From Phycisphaerales bacterium (GTDB lineage Bacteria > Planctomycetota > Phycisphaerae > Phycisphaerales > UBA1924): 32,203 bases of DNA. Position numbers and translations under genes: made by a program. The DNA is taken from positions 1 through 32,203 of the forward strand of contig JAJDDA010000042.1 in the NCBI GenBank assembly GCA_029260535.1, in the 5' to 3' direction. How positions within the stretch are numbered: the first letter of the stretch is position 1; each line of letters begins with the position of its first letter. The notes under the pieces are model-generated. The model had not been told where the DNA came from. It ran no database searches and was given only the letters and a program-made list of their open reading frames with translations. This document shows, piece after piece, positions 8,640 through 16,679 of this stretch.

Positions 8640-10262
8640 TCAAGCCTGCTCGGTGCTTTTGGGCTCGGCCTGCGGGATCGTCGTGATCTCGTCGGTGGAG
8701 ACCGAATCGCTGTCCATCTCCGAGTTGATGATCTCTTCCACGACCGCGTGGTCGTCGTTTGCTGCAGCCTCGTTGTCGTCGTTGTCAGCGGGCTCCTCAC
8801 CGGTGTGATCTGGCGCCGCGTCGGCGGCGTTTGGCCAGTCCCTTGGGACCTCGCCACCGGAGAGGATCGCTTCGGCGTTGGCGTCGGCGTTGGCCGCGAT
8901 CGCTTCGAGTTGTTCGGGATCGACCGGCGTGACGGTGGGTTGGCCACCCATTGCGCCGGCGCCGAGGATCGCGGCTGCAGCCATCTCCGGGGAGACGTCC
9001 TCGCCGAGCGAGCCGCTCTCGAGCAGACGCTTGGTGGCGTCCGCCTCTTCGGACCTGCGCTTGGCGGCCTCTTCCTTCTCCTTGGCCTGCTCGATCGCGA
9101 CTTCCTTCGCCTTGAGTGACGAGGTGTCAACGATCAGCTGGGCGATCGATTCCTCGGCTTCGAGTTCGGCCTTGAGCACCTCGACGCCGACTTCTTCGAC
9201 ATCGAAGACACTGACGACACCCAGAGCCGCGAGGCGGTCGAGCATCACGTCGTCGACGCCCTCGATGGCTTCGAGGGTCTGCGCCATGGTTTCGAGGCCC
9301 TTGTTGAATTCAACAGGGGTCAGGATGTCCACGTCCCAGCCGGTGAGCCGAGCCGCGAGGCGGACGTTCTGCCCGCGCTTGCCGATCGCGAGCGAGAGTT
9401 GATCTTCGTTGACGACGACCGTTGCGCGACCCAGCTCGAAGCAGAGCGAGATCTCGGCGACCTCGGCCGGCTTGAGCGCGTTCTGGATGAGCACCTGGCT
9501 GGACTCGTTCCAGCGGACGATGTCGATCTTTTCGCCGTTGAGCTCATCGACGATGTTCTTGATCCGCGAGCCGCGGACACCGACGCACGCGCCGACCGCA
9601 TCGACCTTGGAGTCGATCGAGGTAACGGCGACCTTCGTGCGGTGGCCGGCTTCGCGGGCCATCGCCTTGATCTCGATCACGCGCTCCTGGACCTCGGGGA
9701 CCTCGACCTCGAAGAGGCGGCGGATGAACTCGGGGTTCCCGCGCGAGAGGACGATCTTGACCTGGTTCCCGGCGTCGCGGACGTCGAGGATCATGCAACG
9801 GATGCGATCACCAGGCTGGAACTGCTCACCCGGGATCTGCTCCGAGCGGGGCATGAAGCCCTCGGCACGGTCGATGGTGACGACGAGCGAGCCGCCCTCG
9901 TAGCGCTGGGAGGTGCCGGTGACGATTTCGCCGACACGGTTGGAGAACTCGGAGAAGAGGCTGTCGCGCTCGTCCTCGCGGAATTTCTGGATCATGACCT
10001 GCTTGAAGGTCTGGGCCGCGATGCGACCAAAGGCGGCGGGGGGCATCTCGACCGGTTCACCGAACCTGTAGAGGGTCATCTCGCCGGTCAGCTTGTCGAG
10101 CGTGCAGGTGAACTCCTCGGTATCGAGGGTGTTGTAAAACTTGCGCGCAGCGGAGACCATCGCGGTCTCGAGGTCCTCGATCAGCAGGTCACGATCGACA
10201 TTGCGATCGCGAGCGATCGAGTCGAGGATGCGCATCATTTCCTGGGGGTTCATCGCCGTCAT
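8640..10262 (-). CDS. nusA: Transcription termination/antitermination protein NusA
   Basis: The product has 540 residues. The N-terminal RNA-polymerase-binding domain covers about 1-108, the S1 domain about 109-175, KH1 about 200-270 (GACVGVRGSRIKNI at 224-237), and KH2 about 275-345 (LAIGKRGQNVRLAARLTGWD). A helical segment resembling a helix-hairpin-helix follows (about 335-365), and a long acidic, low-complexity tail rich in Asp, Glu and Ala ends the protein. NusA binds RNA polymerase, slows it at pauses, and modulates intrinsic and Rho-dependent termination. Two ATGs (10262 and 10253) could be the start; neither has a good Shine-Dalgarno site. The acidic tail replaces the E. coli AR1/AR2 repeats. 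The gene leads the operon after a leader of about 440 nt. The usual upstream rimP is absent, as is ylxR between nusA and infB. Confidence 0.97.
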   Translation of the reverse strand: MTAMNPQEMMRILDSIARDRNVDRDLLIEDLETAMVSAARKFYNTLDTEEFTCTLDKLTGEMTLYRFGEPVEMPPAAFGRIAAQTFKQVMIQKFREDERDSLFSEFSNRVGEIVTGTSQRYEGGSLVVTIDRAEGFMPRSEQIPGEQFQPGDRIRCMILDVRDAGNQVKIVLSRGNPEFIRRLFEVEVPEVQERVIEIKAMAREAGHRTKVAVTSIDSKVDAVGACVGVRGSRIKNIVDELNGEKIDIVRWNESSQVLIQNALKPAEVAEISLCFELGRATVVVNEDQLSLAIGKRGQNVRLAARLTGWDVDILTPVEFNKGLETMAQTLEAIEGVDDVMLDRLAALGVVSVFDVEEVGVEVLKAELEAEESIAQLIVDTSSLKAKEVAIEQAKEKEEAAKRRSEEADATKRLLESGSLGEDVSPEMAAAAILGAGAMGGQPTVTPVDPEQLEAIAANADANAEAILSGGEVPRDWPNAADAAPDHTGEEPADNDDNEAAANDDHAVVEEIINSEMDSDSVSTDEITTIPQAEPKSTEQA

Positions 10263-10390
10263 TGCTGGTAGTTCTCGTCTGTATCAGGTTGTTGTGACGG
10301 CATCAGCCGCCGGTCGGGTTGTACGAAATCGAAACTGCTCCGCGCGTCGGGCCGCGGTGGGGGACAGGGTCTGAGGACAGTCGGCGCACG

Positions 10391-10424
10391 AAAAACCACG
10401 TGCGTCGTCGAGCAACGCGCGTGG
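10391..10424 (-). terminator. Intrinsic-terminator-like hairpin in the nusA leader (candidate attenuator)
   Basis: On the minus strand a 10-bp stem (10424-10415 with 10405-10396, one G-U pair) closes a 9-nt loop and is followed directly by five U residues (10395-10391). It lies about 130 nt upstream of nusA and far from the fliM stop. It could end read-through from fliM, or act as an attenuator for the nusA-infB operon. Confidence 0.6.
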
Positions 10425-10470
10425 TCCGCATCAGGCGGACTCGCCGAAGGGTTGAGAGAATGACCTCAAC
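10424..10470 (-). promoter_or_regulatory. Two further hairpins just upstream of the leader terminator
   Basis: Perfect inverted repeats GTCCGC/GCGGAC (10424-10440, 5-nt loop) and GTTGAG/CTCAAC (10451-10470, 8-nt loop) stand directly in front of the terminator stem in the minus-strand RNA. The first shares one base with the terminator stem. Three stacked hairpins in an otherwise gene-free leader suggest a structured regulatory RNA. No known riboswitch class is recognised. Confidence 0.4.
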
Positions 10471-10596
10471 ACCCGCACGAGCCGCGTTCAACCTGTGGCT
10501 TACGCTCAGGTCATCACGCCGCTCCCGCGTCGCATGCCGAACCCTGTGCCGCCCAAAAACGAGGGCATAGCAAGGCCGAATCGCGATCGATCGAAT

Positions 10597-10629
10597 TCAC
10601 ACCGCATGGTTGCGGATCACATACATCAC
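10597..10629 (-). other. Possible leader peptide, ten codons
   Basis: An AAAGGA ribosome-binding-like sequence (637-642 of the 10 kb block, i.e. 10637-10642) is followed seven bases later by GTG, then ATG-TAT-GTG-ATC-CGC-AAC-CAT-GCG-GTG-TGA. The spacing is good, but a reading frame this short can occur by chance. It lies inside the nusA leader, upstream of the three hairpins. Confidence 0.25.
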
Positions 10630-10707
10630 TCGAACGTCCTTTCTACAACAACGACGCCAAGCCTCGAAGCGACCTACGCCCCGACGCCCAACACCGCTGT
10701 TTCTAAC

Positions 10708-10736
10708 GCGATAAGCCTACGCAGGCGGGCGGTCAA
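10708..10736 (-). promoter_or_regulatory. Candidate sigma-70 promoter for the nusA operon
   Basis: On the minus strand TTGACC (10736-10731) and TATCGC (10713-10708) are separated by exactly 17 bases. The -35 matches the consensus at five of six positions; the -10 is weak. Transcription would start near 10701, giving a leader of about 440 nt before nusA. Confidence 0.35.
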
Positions 10737-10777
10737 CGGCAACCGGGAGCCGCTCTGGAGGCCGGCTCACTCCCGAT

Positions 10778-11794
10778 TCAGACCCGATCTTCTGCCGTGA
10801 TCGTGCGTTCGATCCGCATCGCTCGAGCGCCATCGATCTGGCCGACCCGGGCGAGGAATTTTCGCTTCCCGCCTACGCACAGCGTCATCGGGGCGGCGGC
10901 GGGTTTCTCGGTCACGATCAGATCGCCGACGCTCAGGTGGGCGAGGTCTGACAGCGTGATGCTGGTGTTGGCGAGCACCGCTGAGATATCGAGCTCCGCT
11001 GAATGCAGGGTTGCCTCGACCCGCTGCTCGTACTCGGGGGTCCGCTTGAGCCCCTTGGCGCTGAACCAGGTCTGCGCAGAAACCGCTTCCATCAACGGCT
11101 CGATGACGTTGTAGGGGATGCAGAGGCTCATCGTCCCGGCTCGGTTTGCCATTTTGAGCTCGAACCCGACGACGATGACCACCTCGTTTGGGGGGACGAT
11201 CTGGACCAGTTGGGGGTTGGATTCGGTCTCGGCAAGGGAGAATTTGACCTCCGCAACGTCGCTCCAGGCCTCGGAGAGCATCTCCAGAGCCCGGTTGATG
11301 ACCTGCCCGATGAGCCGCATCTCGATCGCGGTCTGGGGCCTCTGGGGGATGAAGAGTTCCTCGTTGTTGCCTCCGAGGAGGCGGTCGATGATCGGGTAGA
11401 TGATCAGGGGGCTGAGATCGAGGCAGATCTGCCCTTCGAGCGGCTCGAGGTCGATCAGGTTGAACGAGGTCGGGATGGGGAGCCCCGCGACGAATTCGCC
11501 GTAGGTCATCTGCTCGCAGCCGGCGATTTTGACCTCGACGATCATCCGCAGGAATGCGGAGAGCGAGGCGCCGAAATTCCGTGCAAACCCCTCGTGGAGC
11601 GTCTGGAGGGCCCTCATCTGGTCCTTGGAGACGCGTTCGGGCCGTTTGAAGTCGTACGCCCTGATCTCGATCGTGTCCATATCGAGCCGGCGCCTGCTGA
11701 ACACCTTGACGCCGTCGCTGGGGGTCTCGACCACATCGTCATCCACCGCGTTGAGCAGGGCGTCAATCGCGGATTGGTCGAGCACATCGTTCAT
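10778..11794 (-). CDS. fliM: Flagellar motor switch protein FliM
   Basis: The product has 338 residues from ATG 11794; a TTG at 11818 would add eight residues but does not fit the family start. The N-terminal MNDVLDQSAIDALLNAV matches the FliM EIDALL-type motif that binds phospho-CheY. The middle domain is recognisable from KRPERVSKDQMRALQTLHE, FLRMIVEVKI and LIIYPIIDRLLGG. The C-terminal SpoA/surface-presentation domain covers about 255-330 (AELDISAVLANTSITLSDLA, LSVGDLI). FliM forms part of the C-ring that sets flagellar rotation direction. It stands alone here, with no other flagellar gene in the window. It is divergent from the dsbD-like gene across 240 bases in which no convincing promoter was found. 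Confidence 0.95.
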   Translation of the reverse strand: MNDVLDQSAIDALLNAVDDDVVETPSDGVKVFSRRRLDMDTIEIRAYDFKRPERVSKDQMRALQTLHEGFARNFGASLSAFLRMIVEVKIAGCEQMTYGEFVAGLPIPTSFNLIDLEPLEGQICLDLSPLIIYPIIDRLLGGNNEELFIPQRPQTAIEMRLIGQVINRALEMLSEAWSDVAEVKFSLAETESNPQLVQIVPPNEVVIVVGFELKMANRAGTMSLCIPYNVIEPLMEAVSAQTWFSAKGLKRTPEYEQRVEATLHSAELDISAVLANTSITLSDLAHLSVGDLIVTEKPAAAPMTLCVGGKRKFLARVGQIDGARAMRIERTITAEDRV

Positions 11795-12034
11795 AGGTGA
11801 GACGGATTCCTGATGCAACAGGCGGGGAACGGGGGCGATTCGCTGTCACGACACAGCCGCATCGGGCATCCGATGACCGATCGGCGTCAGCGTCGTATCG
11901 TTGCTTATCGGTCCTCTGCTGGCCCGATCTGCAATCGAATCGCTCGGGAATCGATTCACGCGGCAGGATCGGAAGGCACGATCGTCGGTATGACTATCTG
12001 TGGGAACAACTCCGCGGGTGAACCGGTTCATTCA

Positions 12035-14014
12035 ATGATGTCTATGCAATCCAACAACACACCATCGTCACGTTCTACGCTCGCCGCCTTGCTCGGCTTG
12101 GTGCTCTCGCTGCTCTTCGCCTGGGGGGCCTCGGCGCAGCTCTTTGGTGAATCGGCGCCTGATGAGCCGGTCGTCGTCTCCGTGATCGCGTCCGATGCGG
12201 TCGTGGCGCCTGGCGATCAGATCGTCCTGGCGATCGTCCTCGATCACGCGGAGCACTGGCACACCTGGCCGAGCGTGACGCAGGACGTGCTCACCGGCGA
12301 GATCGCCGAGTTCGCGATCCGCACCGGGGCTTCGCTCACCGAGGTTCCGGATTGGATCACGAGCGTCGGACCGGTGCAATGGCCAGAGCCCGGGTTGGCG
12401 AGGGTCGCCGACCCAACCGGCGAGCAGGTATCGGTTGAAGTGCCGACCTATCAAGGCAAGGCGATCGCGTACCTGCCGGTGATCGTTTCGAGCGATGCAG
12501 CGCTGGGCGATGGCGAGTTGACTGTCGCGGTTGAGTTCCAGGCGTGCGATGAAACCGTGTGCATGGCGCCACGACTGATCAAACGCGTCGTCTCAATCGC
12601 GATCGCACCGCTGGAGCAGGCGGGTGACGGCGCGGCAGCGGATCAGTCGATCTTCACAGGCTTTGACCCCACCGTCTTCTCGAAGATGGCCGAGGGAACG
12701 ATCGCCGTTGCGCCCGGGACGAACGGTGGCGGTGGGGGTGCGAAGTTCTTCGGCTACTCGCTCGGCGGGATGACCGGCATCGGCGGGTTCCTGCTCCTGG
12801 CGCTGCTCAGCGGTATCGGCGGATTCATCCTGAACCTGACGCCCTGTGTGCTCCCGCTCTTACCGATCAAGGTGCTGACGCTCAGCCAGCACGCAGACTC
12901 TCCTGGCAAGGCGTTTGCGCTCTCGATGTGGATGGCGCTAGGCGTCGTCGCGTTCTGGGTCGGGATCGGCGTGCCGGTCGCGCTGGTGTCGACGTTCGCC
13001 GATCCATCGAGGATCTTCGGCATCTGGTGGCTGACCGCTGGGATCGGTCTGCTCATCGGCGTGCTGGCGCTGGGGCTGATGGGGCTCTTCACGTTCAAGC
13101 TCCCCAAAGCGGTCTACATGGTTGATCCCAAGGCGGACACGGCTTCCGGTTCGTTCATCTTCGGCGTGATGACCGCGGTGCTTGGTCTGCCCTGCTTCGG
13201 GTTTGTTGCCGGCGCGTTGCTGCCGGTCGCGGCGACGCAGGGCGCCGCGTGGACGTTCACCGTCTTCGGCTCGATGGGCGTCGGGATGGCGCTGCCTTAC
13301 GTGGTGCTCGCGTTCAAACCGAAATTGCTCGATCACGTCCCGAGGACCGGCCCCGCGAGTGAACTCGTGAAACAGGTGATGGGGCTGCTGCTGCTCGCCG
13401 GCGGCGCGTACTTCCTCGGCGCCGGCGTGCGCGGGTTTATCTCCGAGCGCCCCGATCTCCTGTCGAGCCTGCCCTGGTGGTCGAAGATCGCGCACTGGTG
13501 GGTGGTCGGGCTCTTCGCCGGTGGCGCCGGCGTGTGGCTGATTGTCCGCACCTTCAAGATCACTCCCAAGGCAGGTCGTCGGGTGGTCTTCTCGGTGGTC
13601 GGCCTGTTCATCATCGGCGTCTCGGTCGCCTACGCCGCCAAGGAGACGAACAAGGCGAAGCACGACATCTGGATCGATTTTACAGAGGTTCTGTTCGCCG
13701 AGGCGAGCGATTCGGGCAACGTAGTGGTGCTCGATTTCACCGCGGAGTGGTGCCTGAACTGCAAGGCGCTCAAGGCGGCGGTGCTCGACCGCAAGGGCGT
13801 GATGGACGAACTGCGGTCCGCAGGGGTCACTCCGCTATTGGCGGACGTCACGAGCACCAAGGCGCCGGGCTGGGAAAAACTGGGTGATCTCGGTCAAACC
13901 GGCATCCCGACGCTCGCGATCTTCGGCCCCGGGCTCGATTCCCCGTGGATCAGCAACGCCTACACGAGCGATCAGGTGCTGGCGGCGATCGAATCCGCCA
14001 GGGGTGGCTCATAA
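12035..14014 (+). CDS. dsbD: DsbD/ScsB-type thiol:disulfide interchange protein
   Basis: The product has 659 residues. A signal peptide (about 1-34, ending GASA) precedes an N-terminal periplasmic domain with redox pair C171/C176 (CDETVC). The eight-helix membrane domain has one cysteine in each half, C271 (LTPCVLPLLPIK) and C387 (GLPCFG). A C-terminal thioredoxin-like domain has active site WCLNCK (C573, C576). This matches the three cysteine pairs of DsbD, which carries electrons from cytoplasmic thioredoxin to periplasmic disulfide isomerases or cytochrome c maturation proteins. The LTPCVLPLLPIKVL motif is closer to the ScsB/large CcdA-like branch than to E. coli DsbD. Starts at 12035, 12038 or 12044 are possible, and upstream in-frame ATGs only add residues before the signal peptide. 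No strong ribosome-binding site is visible. Confidence 0.93.
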   Translation: MMSMQSNNTPSSRSTLAALLGLVLSLLFAWGASAQLFGESAPDEPVVVSVIASDAVVAPGDQIVLAIVLDHAEHWHTWPSVTQDVLTGEIAEFAIRTGASLTEVPDWITSVGPVQWPEPGLARVADPTGEQVSVEVPTYQGKAIAYLPVIVSSDAALGDGELTVAVEFQACDETVCMAPRLIKRVVSIAIAPLEQAGDGAAADQSIFTGFDPTVFSKMAEGTIAVAPGTNGGGGGAKFFGYSLGGMTGIGGFLLLALLSGIGGFILNLTPCVLPLLPIKVLTLSQHADSPGKAFALSMWMALGVVAFWVGIGVPVALVSTFADPSRIFGIWWLTAGIGLLIGVLALGLMGLFTFKLPKAVYMVDPKADTASGSFIFGVMTAVLGLPCFGFVAGALLPVAATQGAAWTFTVFGSMGVGMALPYVVLAFKPKLLDHVPRTGPASELVKQVMGLLLLAGGAYFLGAGVRGFISERPDLLSSLPWWSKIAHWWVVGLFAGGAGVWLIVRTFKITPKAGRRVVFSVVGLFIIGVSVAYAAKETNKAKHDIWIDFTEVLFAEASDSGNVVVLDFTAEWCLNCKALKAAVLDRKGVMDELRSAGVTPLLADVTSTKAPGWEKLGDLGQTGIPTLAIFGPGLDSPWISNAYTSDQVLAAIESARGGS

Positions 14015-14089
14015 CCTGTGCGGCGGGGTGTCCAAGAACTCCACAACCCGTCCAGACGGAACAGAATGACGATCCTCGCCATCGGCACG

Positions 14090-14118
14090 TTGACGGCTTA
14101 GGATTTGTGGCGTATTTT
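14090..14118 (+). promoter_or_regulatory. Promoter of tRNA-Gly
   Basis: TTGACG (14090-14095) and TATTTT (14113-14118) are separated by exactly 17 bases. Transcription would start near 14125, about 33 bases before the tRNA. This is the best sigma-70 match in the window. Confidence 0.7.
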
Positions 14119-14157
14119 TCCCGTCCCGGGACCGATGTGTTCCGGGAGACAACCTAC

Positions 14158-14229
14158 GCGGGTGTAGCTCAGTGGTAGAGCGTCACGTTGCCAACGTGAA
14201 TGTCGGGCGTTCGAATCGCCTCACCCGCT
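14158..14229 (+). tRNA. tRNA-Gly (anticodon GCC)
   Basis: A complete 72-nt cloverleaf is present. The acceptor stem is GCGGGTG/CACCCGC, the D arm GCTC-AGTGGTA-GAGC, the anticodon arm TCACG-TTGCCAA-CGTGA with anticodon GCC, and the T arm GGGCG-TTCGAAT-CGCCT. The discriminator is U. CCA is not encoded. A promoter lies upstream and an intrinsic terminator ten bases downstream. A decayed second copy with the same terminator occurs near 24110-24225. Confidence 0.98.
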
Positions 14230-14238
14230 TTGATGAAG

Positions 14239-14260
14239 ACGGCCCGCAAGGGCCGTTTTT
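14239..14260 (+). terminator. Intrinsic terminator of tRNA-Gly
   Basis: The stem ACGGCCC/GGGCCGT with a GCAA tetraloop is followed by a five-T run (14256-14260). It is a textbook Rho-independent terminator directly behind the tRNA. Confidence 0.93.
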
Positions 14261-14399
14261 CATTGGGGTTGCGTCATCGGCGTTGTCCCTTGCCGGGCGA
14301 TGTTCCTTGCATTCAACCGCATCAGATCGCTGCAATTCGCGCCCCAACTGCTGCGGGTAACGCTGCGGGTCTGGATCGCCCTCATCGCGAGGGCTCGTA

Positions 14400-14822
14400 T
14401 CAGCGGTCCCAGTCGTTCAGCGGCGTTTTGCCTTGGGCGGTGCTGCACAATCCTGAAAAGACCCATGCTCTATTTTCGACATCCAGCTTGCCGCTCGTGC
14501 CCCATTTTGTACTGAGACGTAGGTCATCGCCGGGGAAGTCCGGGATAGCGCAGAGCGCGTGAACGAGCAACACCTCGCGAGCATCATTCACGTTCATGCT
14601 AAGTGTCGTATGAGACTCTCTCGATCGATACCGATCAACGAGATCCCAAAGATGACCCAACAAGCCGCTGAACACGGTTTCAGTGGCATGTTCTTCGGTG
14701 GAATCATGGAGGACATTTCCGGTCTGTAAAGCGAGGGGCATTCGGCGGGCTGCATCATCCCACGGCCTGAATTCTGCCCGGATCGATTGAACGACAAGTT
14801 GACCGATTTCATCGCGATTCAT
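14400..14822 (-). CDS. Hypothetical protein
   Basis: This 140-residue frame begins MNRDEIGQLVVQSIRAEF and ends TPLNDWDR. Its composition looks like a real soluble, mostly helical protein: it is balanced in acidic and basic residues, with several Trp. I do not recognise a family. No signal peptide or membrane segment is visible. The ATG has no good ribosome-binding site. A small inverted repeat, CGCCG/CGGCG (14825-14841), lies immediately upstream. Overlapping frames on the other strand look like shadows (arginine-rich, no ribosome-binding site). It lies between the tRNA terminator and a divergently transcribed zinc-ribbon gene, in a stretch that looks accessory. Confidence 0.5.
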   Translation of the reverse strand: MNRDEIGQLVVQSIRAEFRPWDDAARRMPLALQTGNVLHDSTEEHATETVFSGLLGHLWDLVDRYRSRESHTTLSMNVNDAREVLLVHALCAIPDFPGDDLRLSTKWGTSGKLDVENRAWVFSGLCSTAQGKTPLNDWDR

Positions 14823-14976
14823 AACGCCGCATCATACGGCGAGGGCATGCGAGGCTGTGCGACAATCTTTCCGAAGGAAGGACCGCCTCTTGAGGAAGTG
14901 TTCGCTTGCAGAGGCGACGCCGTACACTGCTCCTGTGTCGTGTGGGTGATGATTTCGGAAAAAACGGAGCGCGCAG

Positions 14977-15486
14977 ATGGGTGGGTTTGGGAGCGGACGG
15001 CCGCGGAAGAATCCGATGTCATGCCTCGTCGAGGAATGTATCGCGATCGATGTCAAGGACATGGGGGGCGGATCGCCTTGGGCCGGGCGTTGGGTGTACG
15101 ACTCCAGTGGCCATGCGTGCGAGATCGATCGTGGCCTGATCGCCCTAGGCGGCTCGGGGTCAGGTCGCCGTCGGATCGAGCGGATTGGGCTGACCCAGAC
15201 TGCACGGGGACGCTGTGGAACACGCTGGTGGTATTGCTGCCCTGGCTGCTCAAGCCGGCGCGGGAAGTTGTATCTCCAGCCTGGGGGCGGACGATTCAAG
15301 TGTCGTGCTTGCCATGGGCTGGTTTATAAGTCGCAGCGCGAGCATGACCCACGCCTAGATGCCCTCGCCGATGATCCGGAGAGCATGCTCCGGCTTCTTG
15401 AAGACTGTGAGAATCAGATGAACCTCGACAACGCGGTGCAGTGCATGCACATCGCCATGCGGTGCATCAGAGCATGTCATCGTTGA
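14977..15486 (+). CDS. GSGR-motif zinc-ribbon protein of unknown function
   Basis: The product has 169 residues. It starts MGGFGSGRPRKN and contains a C-terminal four-cysteine ribbon, C88-P-G-C91 and C109-R-A-C112, in the arrangement CCPGCSSRRGKLYL then FKCRACHGLVYKSQRE. This layout (N-terminal G-x-GSGR, central beta-rich part, Cys-pair ribbon ending in L-x-Y-x-SQ-x-E) is a widespread bacterial family of unknown function, often seen in accessory regions and near mobile DNA. Zinc binding is inferred from the cysteine pairs; DNA binding is only a guess. A CGGAG ribosome-binding site ends seven bases before the ATG. The C-terminal 50 residues are helical and variable. It probably does not form an operon with corA, which seems to have its own promoter. 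Confidence 0.72.
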   Translation: MGGFGSGRPRKNPMSCLVEECIAIDVKDMGGGSPWAGRWVYDSSGHACEIDRGLIALGGSGSGRRRIERIGLTQTARGRCGTRWWYCCPGCSSRRGKLYLQPGGGRFKCRACHGLVYKSQREHDPRLDALADDPESMLRLLEDCENQMNLDNAVQCMHIAMRCIRACHR

Positions 15487-15512
15487 GCCAATATGGAGTC
15501 CGCAACAGTTGC

Positions 15513-15521
15513 TGATAGAAT
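15513..15521 (+). promoter_or_regulatory. Extended -10 element giving a leaderless corA transcript
   Basis: TGATAGAAT contains TAGAAT (15516-15521) preceded by the TGN extension, six bases before the corA ATG. The predicted +1 is the A of the start codon. No Shine-Dalgarno site is present and no good -35 is visible. Confidence 0.45.
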
Positions 15522-15527
15522 CCCGGC

Positions 15528-16643
15528 ATGGTCCATATCACCAGCAATCAACTGTTCCGTCGGCAACGAACGAAAGTCGGAGCACAACCCGGCGCCATCG
15601 CGGCTCGCGAAGATGCGATCCCGACGCGCATTCGGCTCATTCGGTTTGACGCCGCAGGGTTCGAGGAGCGAGACGCCGAGCCGTGTGAGGATTTCCGTTC
15701 GCTCGTTGAAGAGGGGCACACGCTCTGGATCGACGTGCGGGGATTGGCGGATACCGACTCAATCAAGGACATCGGAACCGCCTTTGGGTTGTCGTCGCTG
15801 ACCATCGCCGACCTGGTCAATGTCGGGCAGCGACCCAAGTGCGAGGACCTGGAAAATGCGCTGCTGATCATCGCACGGATGGTCACGATGGACGACACGC
15901 ATGGCCTGTGCTGGGAACAGGTCAGCATGGCCGTGGGCGAGGGGTTTTTACTGACTTTTCAGGAGACCACCGAAGACTGCTTCGAGCCGATCCGGGAACG
16001 GATCCGCAAGGGCAACTCGCTGATCCGGGGCAACAAGTCCGATCTGCTTGGTGTGCTGCTCCTGGACGCGATTGTTGACGGATATTTCCCGGTAATCGAA
16101 AACTTCGGCGACAAGTTAGAGACGATTGAGACGGAGGTGCTGAACAGCCCGCGTTCGGCGCTGCTCTCGGATATCTACCGGATCAAGCGCGAGTTGGGTT
16201 TGTTCCGCCGTGCGGCGTGGCCGTTGCGCGATGCGCTGTCGCGATCCATGACGGATCAAACCGAGATCCTATCGCCATCAACACAGCCCTATCTGCATGA
16301 CGTGCGGGATCACATCATCCAGGTGGTGGACGTGCTCGAATCGTATCGTGAGTTGGCGTCGAGCCTGATCGATGTGTACCTGTCGAGCGTGAGCAACCGG
16401 ACCAACGAGGTCATGCGGGTGCTGACCATTATTGCGACGATCTTCATCCCGCTCGGCTTTCTCGCCGGCGTTTACGGGATGAACTTCGATACGTCGAAGC
16501 CAGGCAACCTGCCGGAACTGGGCTGGCGGTACGGCTACATGTTCTTCTGGGTCGCTGCGGTGACGATCGTGTTCGGGCTGCTCGGGATGTTCTGGAAACT
16601 GGGCTGGCTGGGTGGCTCAGATCGGGGTCGCGATCGGAAGTGA
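15528..16643 (+). CDS. corA: CorA-family magnesium/cobalt transporter
   Basis: The product has 371 residues, within the CorA range. The N-terminal cytoplasmic alpha/beta domain (about 30-150) and long stalk helices (about 150-295) precede two C-terminal membrane helices (about 298-315 and 337-360). The signature YGMNF lies at 316-320, at the end of the first helix. CorA forms a pentameric channel for Mg2+ (also Co2+ and Ni2+) entry at the inner membrane. The acidic loop after GMNF (DTSKPGNLPELGW) fits the family. The first 25 residues are a basic extension. The gene converges on the mechanosensitive channel gene, with 36 bases between stops and no clear terminator. A -10 element directly before the ATG suggests leaderless translation. 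Confidence 0.95.
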   Translation: MVHITSNQLFRRQRTKVGAQPGAIAAREDAIPTRIRLIRFDAAGFEERDAEPCEDFRSLVEEGHTLWIDVRGLADTDSIKDIGTAFGLSSLTIADLVNVGQRPKCEDLENALLIIARMVTMDDTHGLCWEQVSMAVGEGFLLTFQETTEDCFEPIRERIRKGNSLIRGNKSDLLGVLLLDAIVDGYFPVIENFGDKLETIETEVLNSPRSALLSDIYRIKRELGLFRRAAWPLRDALSRSMTDQTEILSPSTQPYLHDVRDHIIQVVDVLESYRELASSLIDVYLSSVSNRTNEVMRVLTIIATIFIPLGFLAGVYGMNFDTSKPGNLPELGWRYGYMFFWVAAVTIVFGLLGMFWKLGWLGGSDRGRDRK

Positions 16644-16679
16644 TCCGGTGCAATGCGTCCGAACGCCTGTAGGCCTTGT

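Noticed and set aside
10303-10491. Small minus-strand open frame in the nusA leader as a YlxR-like protein
   Set aside because: It is arginine-rich with no YlxR (DUF448) motif, no ribosome-binding site, and it covers the three hairpins.
10747-10768. GAGCCG/CGGCTC hairpin just after fliM as its terminator
   Set aside because: The 10-nt loop is long and no T-run follows on the minus strand, so it is not a convincing intrinsic terminator.
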